DNA from: Himantopus leucocephalus
Taxonomy: Eukaryota > Chordata > Aves > Charadriiformes > Recurvirostridae
Length of the DNA: 64,000 nt
Assembly: GCA_003993805.1 (NCBI GenBank)
Contig: RSEF01000002.1
Location: 94,779,995 to 94,843,994, forward strand
Direction of reading: 5' to 3'
The notes beneath the pieces were generated by a model that was not told where the DNA came from, ran no database searches, and was given only the letters and a program-made list of their open reading frames with translations. Of the stretch, positions 37,300-47,945 are shown in pieces. Made by a program: the position numbers and the translations under genes. Within the stretch, counting starts at the first letter, position 1. Every line of letters starts with the position of its first letter.

Positions 37300-37374
37300 G
37301 TGGAGAATCAAACTACAGTGTCCATGGCAATACTGGAAGCTTCATCCAGGAGCACACTGCCACAGACACCACAG
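37300..37374 (+). CDS. EPB41L4B: Candidate cassette exon (75 nt, phase 0), unproven
   Basis: An AG acceptor (ccattctgctag) and a strong CAG|gtgaga donor enclose 25 codons in phase 0, VENQTTVSMAILEASSRSTL then PQTPQ. The neighbouring exons at 33733 and 45033 also meet in phase 0, so inclusion would keep the frame. The Ser/Thr/Gln/Pro-rich composition fits the disordered tail. The human protein as I remember it has no such insert at this position, and the pyrimidine tract is mediocre. It could be chance. Confidence 0.25.
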
Positions 37375-38461
37375 GTGAGAAACTTGAGGAACCCACACAC
37401 AACTGTGGGAACCTGTGGTTTGCACAGGGCATGCCATACAGTATCTGTAGGTGTAGAGCAAACGAGCAGTGTTTCACAACACACCTTTCAAACTGTGCCA
37501 CAGGGATCTGCCACCTTCTAGCTGACAGACTGCATATCACAGTTCCCACATAATTAAGCTCCAGGGGAGCACTAAACACTGTGAAGCAACTGACATATTT
37601 TCTTCTTTTTTTTTCTTCCTTTTTTTTTTTTGCATTTATTCCAGACTCTTCATTTGAGAGGGAGTGGTATAAAGCAGCAGTGAGGAGCTGCCAGAATACA
37701 AAAGACCAGCTCTCCCTGGCATTTAAAACCCCTTTGCAGCTTGCATGAGTCAGTGCTGATATGCTGTGATTGAGCAGACTTGTTAGTATCACAAAGAGTC
37801 TCTTTTGCCAAACAGTTCATGGCCCAAATGATGGAGGAAAGATACTAGCAGGTTTCACTGCTATTTATATCCATTTTGGCTGCAGGCAAATTCTAATTAT
37901 CCTTAGAATTAAGCACAGGCTCCTGAGCAAATGTACAGCTATCTCAGCAGGGCTTTTTCTTTTGGTGGGCACTGTGTGTTGTGTTCTAGTAGTTTGTCTC
38001 CTACAGGTGGTGTTTGTATTCTCCACCTGTTACACAAGCTTTCCTAAATCCTTGGATTGATGTAAGCGTAGCCAGTTAGCACAGAGAAGAAATTGAGTTC
38101 CTGTTTCTCATAGATTTCTACTGCAGCTGATTTTTGCATTACTCTCATCTTTCTCTGTCTGTGGAAAAGAGAAGGCCAAGCTCATTTTTAAGATACATTT
38201 TTGCAATGCAGTTCATGGAAGACAAACAGAGGTGACATTACCACCGAGCTGTTCCTTATGGAACATTATGGGTTGTTTGTTGAGAAAAAAGTGGTGGGAA
38301 AAGGTAGTCTGGAGATTTGTTGTTATTTACAAAAAGCATGCAAAATGCCATTCACTTCTGCTCTCTCAACCTCAAGGGAAACTCCTAGCTGACAAGAGGT
38401 ATCTTCTATCAACCAGGTTTGGGTTCTTGAGCAATTGATTCCCCTGCCTTGATTCTCAGTA

Positions 38462-38496
38462 AACAAAGGGACATTTACCCTGAACAAAGGGACATT
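38462..38496. repeat. Short direct repeat, 21-bp period
   Basis: aacaaagggacatt occurs at 38462-38475 and again at 38483-38496. Confidence 0.75.
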
Positions 38497-41400
38497 CAAT
38501 CCTCTAGCCCCTTTCACACACTAACTTTCTTCACAAGCTTATACACATGTAAATTTTTAGGCCAGGTCGATAGCCATCTCTCTTTTTTTCCTTCCTGTCC
38601 TAGAAACAAGTACAGACCGATAATCCTGTTGTTTTGCTTTAAGTATTGCCAATATGTGAGTAAGTGCAGATCGCTTATGCTGCCTAGAGCTGCCTCGGGG
38701 AAAGGACTGGACTGTGGTACAGAAAATGTCTCAGGACGTGTACAGGTACAGGTGTCATCCTGCAGCCTGTGCTCTCTACATAGATGCAAGCCATGGCTGC
38801 AAATGTAAATGAGACTGGGATCTATGCATTATTTATGGCAGAAAGGGTGCATAAGTAAGGTGACTCACAGTGCTAGTCTGTCTTAGCTACATTTTTGATG
38901 ATTCTTTGCCTTTTTCATTGTGATGTCTCCTTTAAGGAAAGATTCAAGTCTAAGGACTTGTCAGCTTCAAAGTCCAGATGCTTTTGCCATGTATTTCTAG
39001 AAAAAATTCGCTGTCTTTATGTGAGCTGGGTCTTTGGAGCTTTATTCACTTAAGGGGATCTGGATTCAAACCCTATTCAGGTCATGAATGAAAATAGAGT
39101 AGGTGAGGGGAAGACACTTGAGGATTTATAATCTTATGCGATCTTTCTTATAATAGGACTTAAACAAATCCTTCTGGATCCCCAGAGGAGTTCTTAGCTT
39201 TCACGAGATGTTGACTTAAGTACCTTGAAAGGATCAGCTTTTCCAACATTTTAACCTCTTTCCATCATAAATTAGATGCTGTTTGCTTCCCTCTCCTACT
39301 TTCCTCCCTCCCTCCACCCATCCTTATTCACTGCACCGTGCTACTGCACAATTTGACAGTCTTCACACAGAGATCAGAACTGGAATTACGTGAGTCTAAC
39401 AGGTCACAGCTGAGGTGTTCAGGCTGTGGGGGAAGCTTGCACAGCTCCTTATGTACACGATGCCTTCCTTGCTAAAGCTGTTGCTGTTAGTCACCCACTT
39501 GGATGAGCAATAAACTCACTGGCAAATTTCAGGCTAAGTAAAAAGAAGCAACTGCACTGGGACTCTCGACTGGAACTGCAGCGAGCGCAACATCACGTCA
39601 GTTATAATTGCTCATAACAATGGAATTTAAAAATGGCTCATCATCAAATCCTCTGTGTTCAGTTGCTACAGGCAAACAGGTTTGCTCAACTTTAATAGCC
39701 AGGCTACAGGAATTGAAGGCTGTCAGAGGTATAAAAATACAAGATTTTGAGTGTGTGGGGGCCAGGATGATCAATATATGATACATGGCAGCTTATTAGA
39801 AGTGTGTCAGCAATGATACCTCAAAGTCAGGGAAGGAGCTGAGGAAATGATGCTGGAGCCCTGCTGAGGTACAGAAGGGGAGGGAGGATTTAGATAAACA
39901 GAATGTAGGAAAAGGGAAATCTTCAGTTTATTCCCTGGGATACTGGAGGCAAATGTGGCAGTGGTGTCACAAGGCTGTGACAACACGTTGTGGATATGTC
40001 AGCTATGTTTCCTAGTTGGCACGTCTGTAAGTGCTAGTACATGATGAGACAAGTGCTGTTAATTGCAGTGATGTGTAGGAGCCCCACCATAGCCCAGGAG
40101 ACACATGGTGCCAGGCCGTGTTCAGAGGGAAAAACAGAATAGTCTGTTCCCAAGAGACCTAACCATGATGCTTTTCTGCCTGAAAGGATACATTTGACAT
40201 ATTAAATCACCAAGGTAGGTTTACCTTGGCAAGGCATTCTTCCTGATGATGTCTTGCTTACCCTGTATTATCTAATCAGATCAGCCAACAATTGGCGTGG
40301 CTGACAAATGACAAAAATGTTGATGAAAAATCTGGTATGCTTCAGGCCTCCTTAGCATTGTTACAGATCCAGAAAGAGCCAAGATAGAGAAGTATTTCCA
40401 GGCCATTGCAGTGAGAGCCATTGCTTCCCTACCTTTGAAGATCTCCAAACGTGTGCAAGCTGTGTTGCTCCTCCTTCCTTTCTGTAACTGGGAGCTTTGT
40501 GAAATTGCTAAATAAGAGACATCATGTGTTTCATATGAGACTTCCAGACCCTTGTCTTTCTCAGATGAGAACCTGACACCCCCCCTTGGCTGCAGTGATC
40601 AGATTATTCATGCAGGTTTTTTTGCTGATTCAAGATATCCCTATTGTGGATCAGATGGGTTGAGAGCCACAGCAATGCCCCTTGTGATGAAGGAGAGGCA
40701 CAGAGGACACTAACTTCCCAAGGTGCTTGCTCGAGGTTTGAAGAACACAGCCTGCCTTGCGCAGTGCTGTGCTGGAGGATCACCAGCCCACGGTCCCAGC
40801 CAGAACTAGTTCTCCGTGCAAAAGCAGAGAAGGCTGCGGCCAAAGTTGTGTCTTTCCTGTATTCTCCTACTTGATACATGCCCAGTGCAGCCAGTTCCCA
40901 TTTTGAGGTCCTATTCCCATCATCCTGGGGCTAACTATTCCTTCCAAAGACAATAGAAGGAGCTGCTGTTCACTAGGCAAATCTAGCCACTGGAGCATAT
41001 GAATTCATACAACGGAGTTGTTCCCACCCTTACTGGAAAGCTCAGCAGGGTCTGATGTACCGTCCTTGGAGCATCTGCCCCCTCTCTAAGGCTCCAAAGG
41101 ACCTGGCTGCTGGGACAGCAGCAGGGGTTGTGAGTGCTCAGGAGTTGACTGGAAAGCAGCCTGAAAACTGTCAGGATCATCCTGGCAGACCATAGGTAGA
41201 TCTGTTATGCAGCTGTGGGCAAAACTTGGTATTACTTAGATGCTTTTCTCTTTTTCTCATCTTTTGGTGAAACTAGTCTTTCTTAGCAATCATTTGTGAA
41301 GAGAGCCTATACAATGGCATTTCCCTCCAGGCATGTTTCTTGTCTCTAGTATGATAAAGTAATGCTTTACCTTTGTTTCTAACACCATCCAGAAAGTTAA

Positions 41401-41519
41401 TGGCATATGAAATTGGAACATTAATAATTTTTCCTTTGCTCTGGGCCCAGATAAGAGAAGAGACTGGCATTATGTGGCTGAATTATATGGATCAACCTTT
41501 AATTTTGTTTGTTTTGCAG

Positions 41520-41555
41520 TCTGGTAGCCAGAAGAGCCAGCTTGTTTCTCTTTGG
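41520..41555 (+). CDS. Candidate 36-nt micro-exon (phase 0), unproven
   Basis: A strong acceptor (tttgtttgttttgcag) is followed by 12 open codons SGSQKSQLVSLW and a GG|gtaatt donor. The length is a multiple of three and the phase fits the surrounding introns. There is no homology support, and short open stretches like this occur by chance. Confidence 0.15.
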
Positions 41556-44500
41556 GTAATTATTAAATGAATCTGCTTCTGTATAAATGAAGTTTCCAGG
41601 TCTGCTATGCCCTGAAACCTCTCCCTCTCAGAGCAGCAGCCTCTGGGTGAAGGGAGAATCAGACTTAGTTAAGGAGATCTGAGCAGCTCCATGCTGCTGC
41701 CTCTGTCCTTCTTACACAGCTCAGTGCTGGGCTTTCTGTGGGTGACAGAGCCTCTGCCCAGCTCTCCAGATACGTTCTCCACCAGGTACCTACTGCTAGC
41801 CTTGGCTAAACTCCCTTGTTCTGCTGATGAAGCACATCCTGCAGTGGTAACCCAAATCCTGGCCCTAACACATGCACTTGTTTTCAAATGAAGGCAAACC
41901 ATCTGGGAATTACATTGTCAGAGTTGTATACAAGTATAACCTTTGTTTTACATTCACATCTTTTCAGTAAGGCTGAGGAAGTCCTTGTGTGGTTAGTGAG
42001 TGAGATTTACTGAGTTAGGAGGAAGAATAAAAGAAACATACTGTCACCTGATGACTTACTGGCCTCCTTCTGAAAACAAACAAACCAGCCAAAACCTAAC
42101 GGGCCAACAAGTAAAGCAAGGGTGGTACAGTTCCTGATAGCTGAAGCCCTTTGCAGAAATGTTTACATGTGTAACATTTTCCTATGTCTGTTCATCCACG
42201 GGCATGGAGGAGAGGCACAGGGCAAGGAGAATTAGCCCATCCTCATTAATGTGTACCTGCCAATGCACACCCGCGGCACTCAGTGTGCATGCCTGCATCA
42301 CCTGAGGCTGTTCAGGCCTCTCCATTTCTTTACATGCTCCCTCTCTCCCTCCAGTTTAGAGTGGGATTACTTGCTCACTGGTCTGCTGTACTTGCTTGTG
42401 AGTACAGAATTATTTTCTGTTCTCTAAAGCATGAGTAATAATTGAGAAAATTAATACCAAGAGAAGTTCCTCGGGATGATGATCATGCCATTTAGGAATA
42501 CATCACTCCTTGAGATGCAGGCTTAGCCTTCCTATGCTGAGAACATAAAAGAGAGTGGTAATGTAGTCACAGAGCTGAGAAGAAACCAAGGATCAGCTAT
42601 TACAGACTAATACAGTGAAGCCCTCTCAACTGGCTAATGAGGCCCATGGCAAGGTCCATGGCTTATAGTGTTAAGTAGGTGGAATTTTAATCATTTCATT
42701 CCTGGTCACAGCCCCTGCACTGCATGCTTGATCTCTGTATTCTCTTTTCTATCGTTGTGTTCAAGTGCATCTTAAAATGCAGCTCAATTAATTTGGTGAA
42801 AATTGGAATAAACTAAAATTTATGGTTTTAAAAAGTAGCCAATTTGACACATAATAAGCAGCTATCTTGTCAGGCATAACAATAAAATGTTGTTAAGACA
42901 TCAGTGTGGAAGAAGAGAGTGTGTATTAAGTTTCTGACAGCTGGATTCATGTTTACAGCTTTCAGAAACCCAACAGCTTTACAAAAAGCATTATAATTTC
43001 TGTAGAACAAAGAAATATTACTTCAGTGCTCATCTATGCCAACAAAGAATGATTTTCAATGCTTTCTCTCAATTCCTTAAAAAACATTTTCTTTCCTTTC
43101 AAGAAAGAACTAGATTTTGAATAAACATTATGCTAGACAGAGCTACTAGAAGACCAGTAAACAAAAAGTTTTCTAGAGCTGAGCTAAATTTCTTAAAGTT
43201 ATACATTTATTAAAATTAAAAAAATTGCACTCCCGATCCCGAAATTATTCATGGTGTGACACTAATTCACTGAAAAACTTAGCTGCAAAACATTTGGTGG
43301 CTGAGTTACAATGGTGGTGATGGTATGGTTGTGTCCCCCTTTTATCTGATTCCTTAATGTTTAGAGCATTTGCCCAGGACTGAGGAAACCTCTGGCTGAG
43401 GGAGATTAAACCCAAATATGTAAGAGCCCTATGTTGGGGTGGAGCTTCTCCAGTACCTACGCTGACCCTGTTCTCCTCTGAGTAAACTAGTTGTAAACTA
43501 GCTTTCTCTGTGTAAATGAGTCCTCTAGGAGAGGGACAAACCTGCTGATGAGGTTCAGAGGGTCCCTTCTCTGCTGCTGATGTTTTCCATATTAATATAC
43601 AAGGTGCAACAGCTCTAACAGGAAGGGTTACAGAGGGACCTCAAATGCTCCCTAACCCATTTTCTCAGGTACTTGTCTGAGCTGGAGTAGGTCCAGGAGT
43701 GAGTTCAGTTTCTACCAGGCTTCCAGTGGTCTCAGTTTAATTGCCCATATAGTTGATTGTGTGTACAAGCTGGAACAGTCTGTTCCCACCATGGCTGATG
43801 CTCTGGTAAACAACAACCTGGGAAGTAGCAATGGGGGTTTTGTTCTCTCCGGCACAAGGGTGAAACAAACCTAAAACTATCACAACTCAGGCGATTTCCC
43901 CAAGCACTGGGCATACCTACTGATATTTTGTAGTTCATTGCAACGGTATAGAAGAAACTCAGCTTTCATTTTGTTTCTTTTTCTGAAACGGAATATATCA
44001 GTTTGTGTTGAATGGAAGGTCTCACATCAAATTTACAATATTTTTACATGCCTGTAAAAACCTTTGATTTGGATTTGATGAATTTGAAGGAACCTGTCTC
44101 ATCCTTTTTGAAAAGGATGAAACCAACACATTTAATTCAATTTGATCTGGAACAATGGCCTCAAATTATTATGGTTCAGATATTGAACACTGAAAAATCA
44201 CTTCATTGTAGGCCCATATCAGTTCCCTTCTATCCATTTAGCAGAATGGAAATGTCAGAGCCTGCCAAGCCCATTACTGATTTGGAGATACTCTTGTGTC
44301 TTCAGCCAGTATTTTCTATAGAGGGGTGCAGTGTTGCGCTGACATTGGCATTTACACATGGATTGTGGAACCCTGCATCTCAGTTGAAGAGTATAATCTA
44401 CCAACACCTGCCCACACTGGGCGTTTCCTGGGTAATCAAGCCATTTTCATGTAAGTCATTTTGCAATACCAGTATTTTCAACTCTATAGGCACATGGTAT

Positions 44501-45032
44501 GTGAGAGACAGGACTCTGTAATTTAGCAGAGAGCAGTAGTGGGTGATATTTTCTGTGAATTGCATGTACAGTGTGATTATATGTAGGGGATCCCATTTTT
44601 CAGTTAATTTTTCAAAGACTGAATGAAAAGTTGGCATCATTATTTTGATTCGACTACATAAATATTTATACTACTCTAGTTAAAAGAACAACTCAACTAC
44701 AGTGTGTTTGCCTGGGTTGATTTTTATTATTTCTCCTCAAATGCTTTCTGGAGGAACCATAAATATCAGCGTTCCTTTCTTTCTCCTCCTTTATTCTTAT
44801 CCAATCTCTTTTTAACACTATTGCTCTGCACATTTTACACTATAGCTCATCACAGTGAATCTCAACTGTAGGAGATGAAAAAAAAATTACTATGCTTTTT
44901 AAATCTGGACAGAGTAGGCATTTTGGGTATCACAGTTTTCTGGGGTACTTACAGGAATATTATTGTAATAAACAGATGTATTATCCTAAGTGTATGGATG
45001 TTGTACTAAACTCTGGCTCCTTCTTTTAACAG

Positions 45033-45100
45033 GCTGTGAAAGAAGAGACCTCTTTCGTAAATCCCAGTAAGACCTCCAGCCTGCAGGACCCTAATGTAAG
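45033..45100 (+). CDS. EPB41L4B: EPB41L4B long-isoform exon (SSLQD segment), 3' boundary uncertain
   Basis: This exon follows cttcttttaacag. It encodes AVKEETSFVNPSKTSSLQDP then NV and AG, matching human GGKEESPFVN...KSSLQDASVRS as I remember it. If the exon ends at 45100 it is 68 nt and ends in phase 2 with AG|gtctgt, a poor donor. If it ends at 45095 it is 63 nt in phase 0 with AAT|gtaagg, a better-looking donor. The human VRS residues would then come from the next exon. I prefer 45100 because GTA-AG spells the expected Val-Arg/Ser, but the choice is open. Confidence 0.8.
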
Positions 45101-47802
45101 GTCTGTTGCTTCTCATCTGTAGGGAAAACATCAAATAAATGCATTATGTAGTGAGGCATTTTCCGAACATTATCTCAAACAGGTGTTACAGGTCAATTTG
45201 CTCATCCCCAAGTTGCTGTCTAAAGTTCACAAAGCAATGACCTGAGGAGAAGGTGTCTGGTCAGAAGGGTGCTTATTTTATATACATATATGAGATAAAG
45301 AATTAATAAAAGCTGAACTTTAAAAATCAGACTGAGTGTATATACTTAAATGACTGGTAAAAGCTCAAGGCAAAAATTCAGGTCTTGGGATAAACCTAAG
45401 AAAGCTTATATAAAAATAACTCACTTTTCTATCAGAAATGTGCTAGATGTCCCAACTGGAATATCCTTGTGTTTGTGTTTTTCTGATTTGTGCAAGGTTG
45501 GTTTTTTTTTTTCTTCAGAAGAAAAGGCATTTGGTATACAACCTTCAGAAAAATGGCTCATTTGCAGGCATTTTGACTGCTTTGGATTGTACTGTTGTTC
45601 TGTTGACAGTGGATAGTAGTATTCCTTTTTTGGGGTGGCCATTTTGAAAAGGTTTATTAATTGTAAGGATTATTCGAATGGCACAGTATACTGTCTTGCA
45701 GCAGGTGATTAGAGAGGAGGTTACGTGGGTAACTTGGGTACTTGGAAATTGCCTGCCTCTCTATGTATGGTAGTGCCATCACTTCGGACATCTTTAGTGT
45801 CCAAATCTGAGAGAAAAGTTTGATGAAAAAAAATTATGGATTTAAGGCATGGCAATCACACTGGCTGTTAATCAGCTAATTATGCTAGCATATATGCTAT
45901 GCGTATGTTTATGTAATATACATATGTACTAGGGCACTAGTAATCTCATGATTTTATTTTATAACTTTCTAGTGGTGACTCTTGCAACTGAAAGCAGACA
46001 TTTAAACATCTTATAGAAAAGTCTGGATGAGGGGGGTAATGAATTATGTTTGACAAATTAAGTAATTTTGAACTCAAAAAGAAACAGTTATAGTTGTGAA
46101 AATTTGTCAACCCTTTTTTCAAATGCGTATCTTTCCTATAAGGTGATAAATCAGCAATAGTCTTCAAAAAACATTTCATTCAAAAATTACTTTCTGCTCA
46201 TATTGGACTAGCAGAGCTGCTATCTTTGCTTAGTGAAAGCAGATACCTAGAAAAGAATGGTGAGAATGGTTGGTGGTGCTGAGGCAGGAGGAGACATGAG
46301 GAGTGATGCTATTGCTTTCTGTGGCAGTCCCTGGCTTGCCTGCAGTATAGCTGTGATTCCCAGTTCCCCACAAGTCTCTTGTCTCGGAACACCCTGCAGA
46401 GCTGTAACTTCTAGCCTGGCAGACCATGATTTTCCTATTTGTTTGTCCAAGGGGATGCACAGTCTACTTTATTTAGAATTATATTTAGAATCACCGACTT
46501 TGCTTCTGTGTGATTGCCCTTTTTAGACCTCTAAACCGTCTTAGGACCACTGAGAAAATTCATCATGTATATTACACAGTGACCTATTTCTTCATTTAAT
46601 AGTTATGGGTTTCATGTATTGTCTTTGCCACAACACCTTTTCTTGGGTTCCTGACACTTCCAGAAGCAGTTCAGGAGGACCTGGTTTGTAAAGCCCTGTG
46701 TGATTTGGAACATGGCTAAAGTCTTCTATTCCTTACTCACCTTTGCTGAACTTCTGCATAATATCTGCAGAGAAGCCTTTCCATTTCACATTTTGTAATA
46801 GATTCTCTCCTTCTTCATCATGTTGAGCTGTAAATGACTTGTGTGCTTTGTGAGGTGAAGCACTATTCAGCATGAGTAAGGATGGCAACCTGGCTGCAAA
46901 GTTAATTTTACTGTTTTCTTTTGCACACATCCAAACTTATAGACTCATAAAAGCCACTTTGGAGTTCTCAGTATGCAGCAGTCTAGTGTGTATTTGTCTA
47001 ATATTTATTTTCATCTGGTTTATGTCAAGCATTGTTTCCTCTACAGTCAGTTGTAACAAATGAAATTTGTTTGTATTGGTTTATTGCTTTGTGTCTGTGT
47101 CCTGAAGGTGCAAATATACAAGTAATCAATGCTCAGGGATAGATCAATTATAACAGCTTGCATTCAAAACTCAGAGAATAATGCAAAATAAATTCAGTGT
47201 CTAAATAGTTCTCTTTCTCCTTTAAGTGGCTTCCCTTTCTGCAGGGACATGTGCACCCTTGCAGCCAGCCAGCATGTGACCTATTTGCCAATAACATCCT
47301 CTATAACCTCTATTTTGTGGACTTGGATAGACATAAATGAGCCTTTGCTTTGCTAGGAATTGCATTTGAGTAGCGTCAATAGTTAGTTCATACTGGTCAG
47401 ACAAGTCACCTGGGAGTTTTTCTCTTCTTTGGTTGAGAAATATGCAAGTATCCTTTGTGAAAAAGCCCTCCCCATGGCACGTAACTTTTATTCCTGAAGG
47501 TACCCATGCAGACATTTCTGTAGACCTGTGTGAATGTTTGAGGAATGTTTGCTGCTGAAGTATCTTGCCAGTTGAAACCAGTATCTGTCACAGCTATTTA
47601 ACAATGCTCCACTCTTTTAATGCAAGGGATTTATAGCAGGGACAGTGACTTCATGTATTTGGTTACTGATGACTGTACAATGCACTAGCAAAATGCTCTG
47701 TTATTTCCAAGACATTGGGAAATTTGTTCAGGCTAGCTAGTAAGCAAACATACACAGTTTTGATCATTAAGTGAAGCATGAATTGTTCATATAAATAGGG
47801 AA

Positions 47803-47845
47803 ATAGAATCACGGAATCATGGAATTTTCAGAGTTGGAAGGGACC
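47803..47845 (-). repeat. CR1 LINE 3' end, reverse orientation, cut by a gap
   Basis: The string atagaatcacggaatcatgg then a gagttggaagggacc block is the reverse complement of the avian CR1 3' terminus and its 8-bp tail units. The 5' part of the element should lie within or beyond the 100-N gap that begins directly after it. The sequence right of the gap (47946 on) does not look like CR1 to me, so most of the element is probably missing from the assembly. Confidence 0.85.
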
Positions 47846-47945
47846 NNNNNNNNNNNNNNNNNNNNNNNNNNNNNNNNNNNNNNNNNNNNNNNNNNNNNNN
47901 NNNNNNNNNNNNNNNNNNNNNNNNNNNNNNNNNNNNNNNNNNNNN
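47846..47945. other. Assembly gap (100 N) inside a CR1 element
   Basis: Exactly 100 N, a placeholder length. The gap starts inside a CR1 copy, a typical place for short-read assembly to break. The true size is unknown. Confidence 0.95.

Larger units (their letters stand above)
33859..45032 (+). other. EPB41L4B: Intron (11.2 kb)
   Basis: This intron has a gtaatc donor and a ctccttcttttaacag acceptor. No homology-supported exon is present. Two small phase-0 candidate cassette exons (37300-37374 and 41520-41555) are given separately. Simple sequence includes poly-T near 37.61 kb and a 21-bp-period duplication (aacaaagggacatt) at 38462-38496. The open frame of 169 codons at 44012-44521 (+) has no recognisable motif. 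Confidence 0.7.
264..45100 (+). other. EPB41L4B: EPB41L4B gene body, 3' half (partial; 5' exons upstream, last long-isoform exons not found)
   Basis: This entry ties the exons together. In phase, they translate to the end of a FERM domain, a FERM-adjacent region, a His/Pro-rich linker and a disordered tail, in the order I remember for EPB41L4B (EHM2). The protein is a band 4.1 superfamily member that links membrane proteins to cortical actin and is implicated in epithelial adhesion and migration. The close paralogue EPB41L5 shares the FERM/FA part and the NILKAQ motif. The PQYHPNIHP exon and the short C-terminus ending DKLMTTL fit 4B, not L5. All exon junctions keep frame, with GT donors and AG acceptors. 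Synteny from memory (human 9q31; the equivalent chicken region is on Z) suggests a Z-linked segment, but the window has no second gene to test this. Confidence 0.9.

Noticed and set aside
44012..44521. 169-codon open frame upstream of the 45033 exon
   Set aside because: No recognisable domain, no acceptor at its start, and it is AT-rich like its surroundings.
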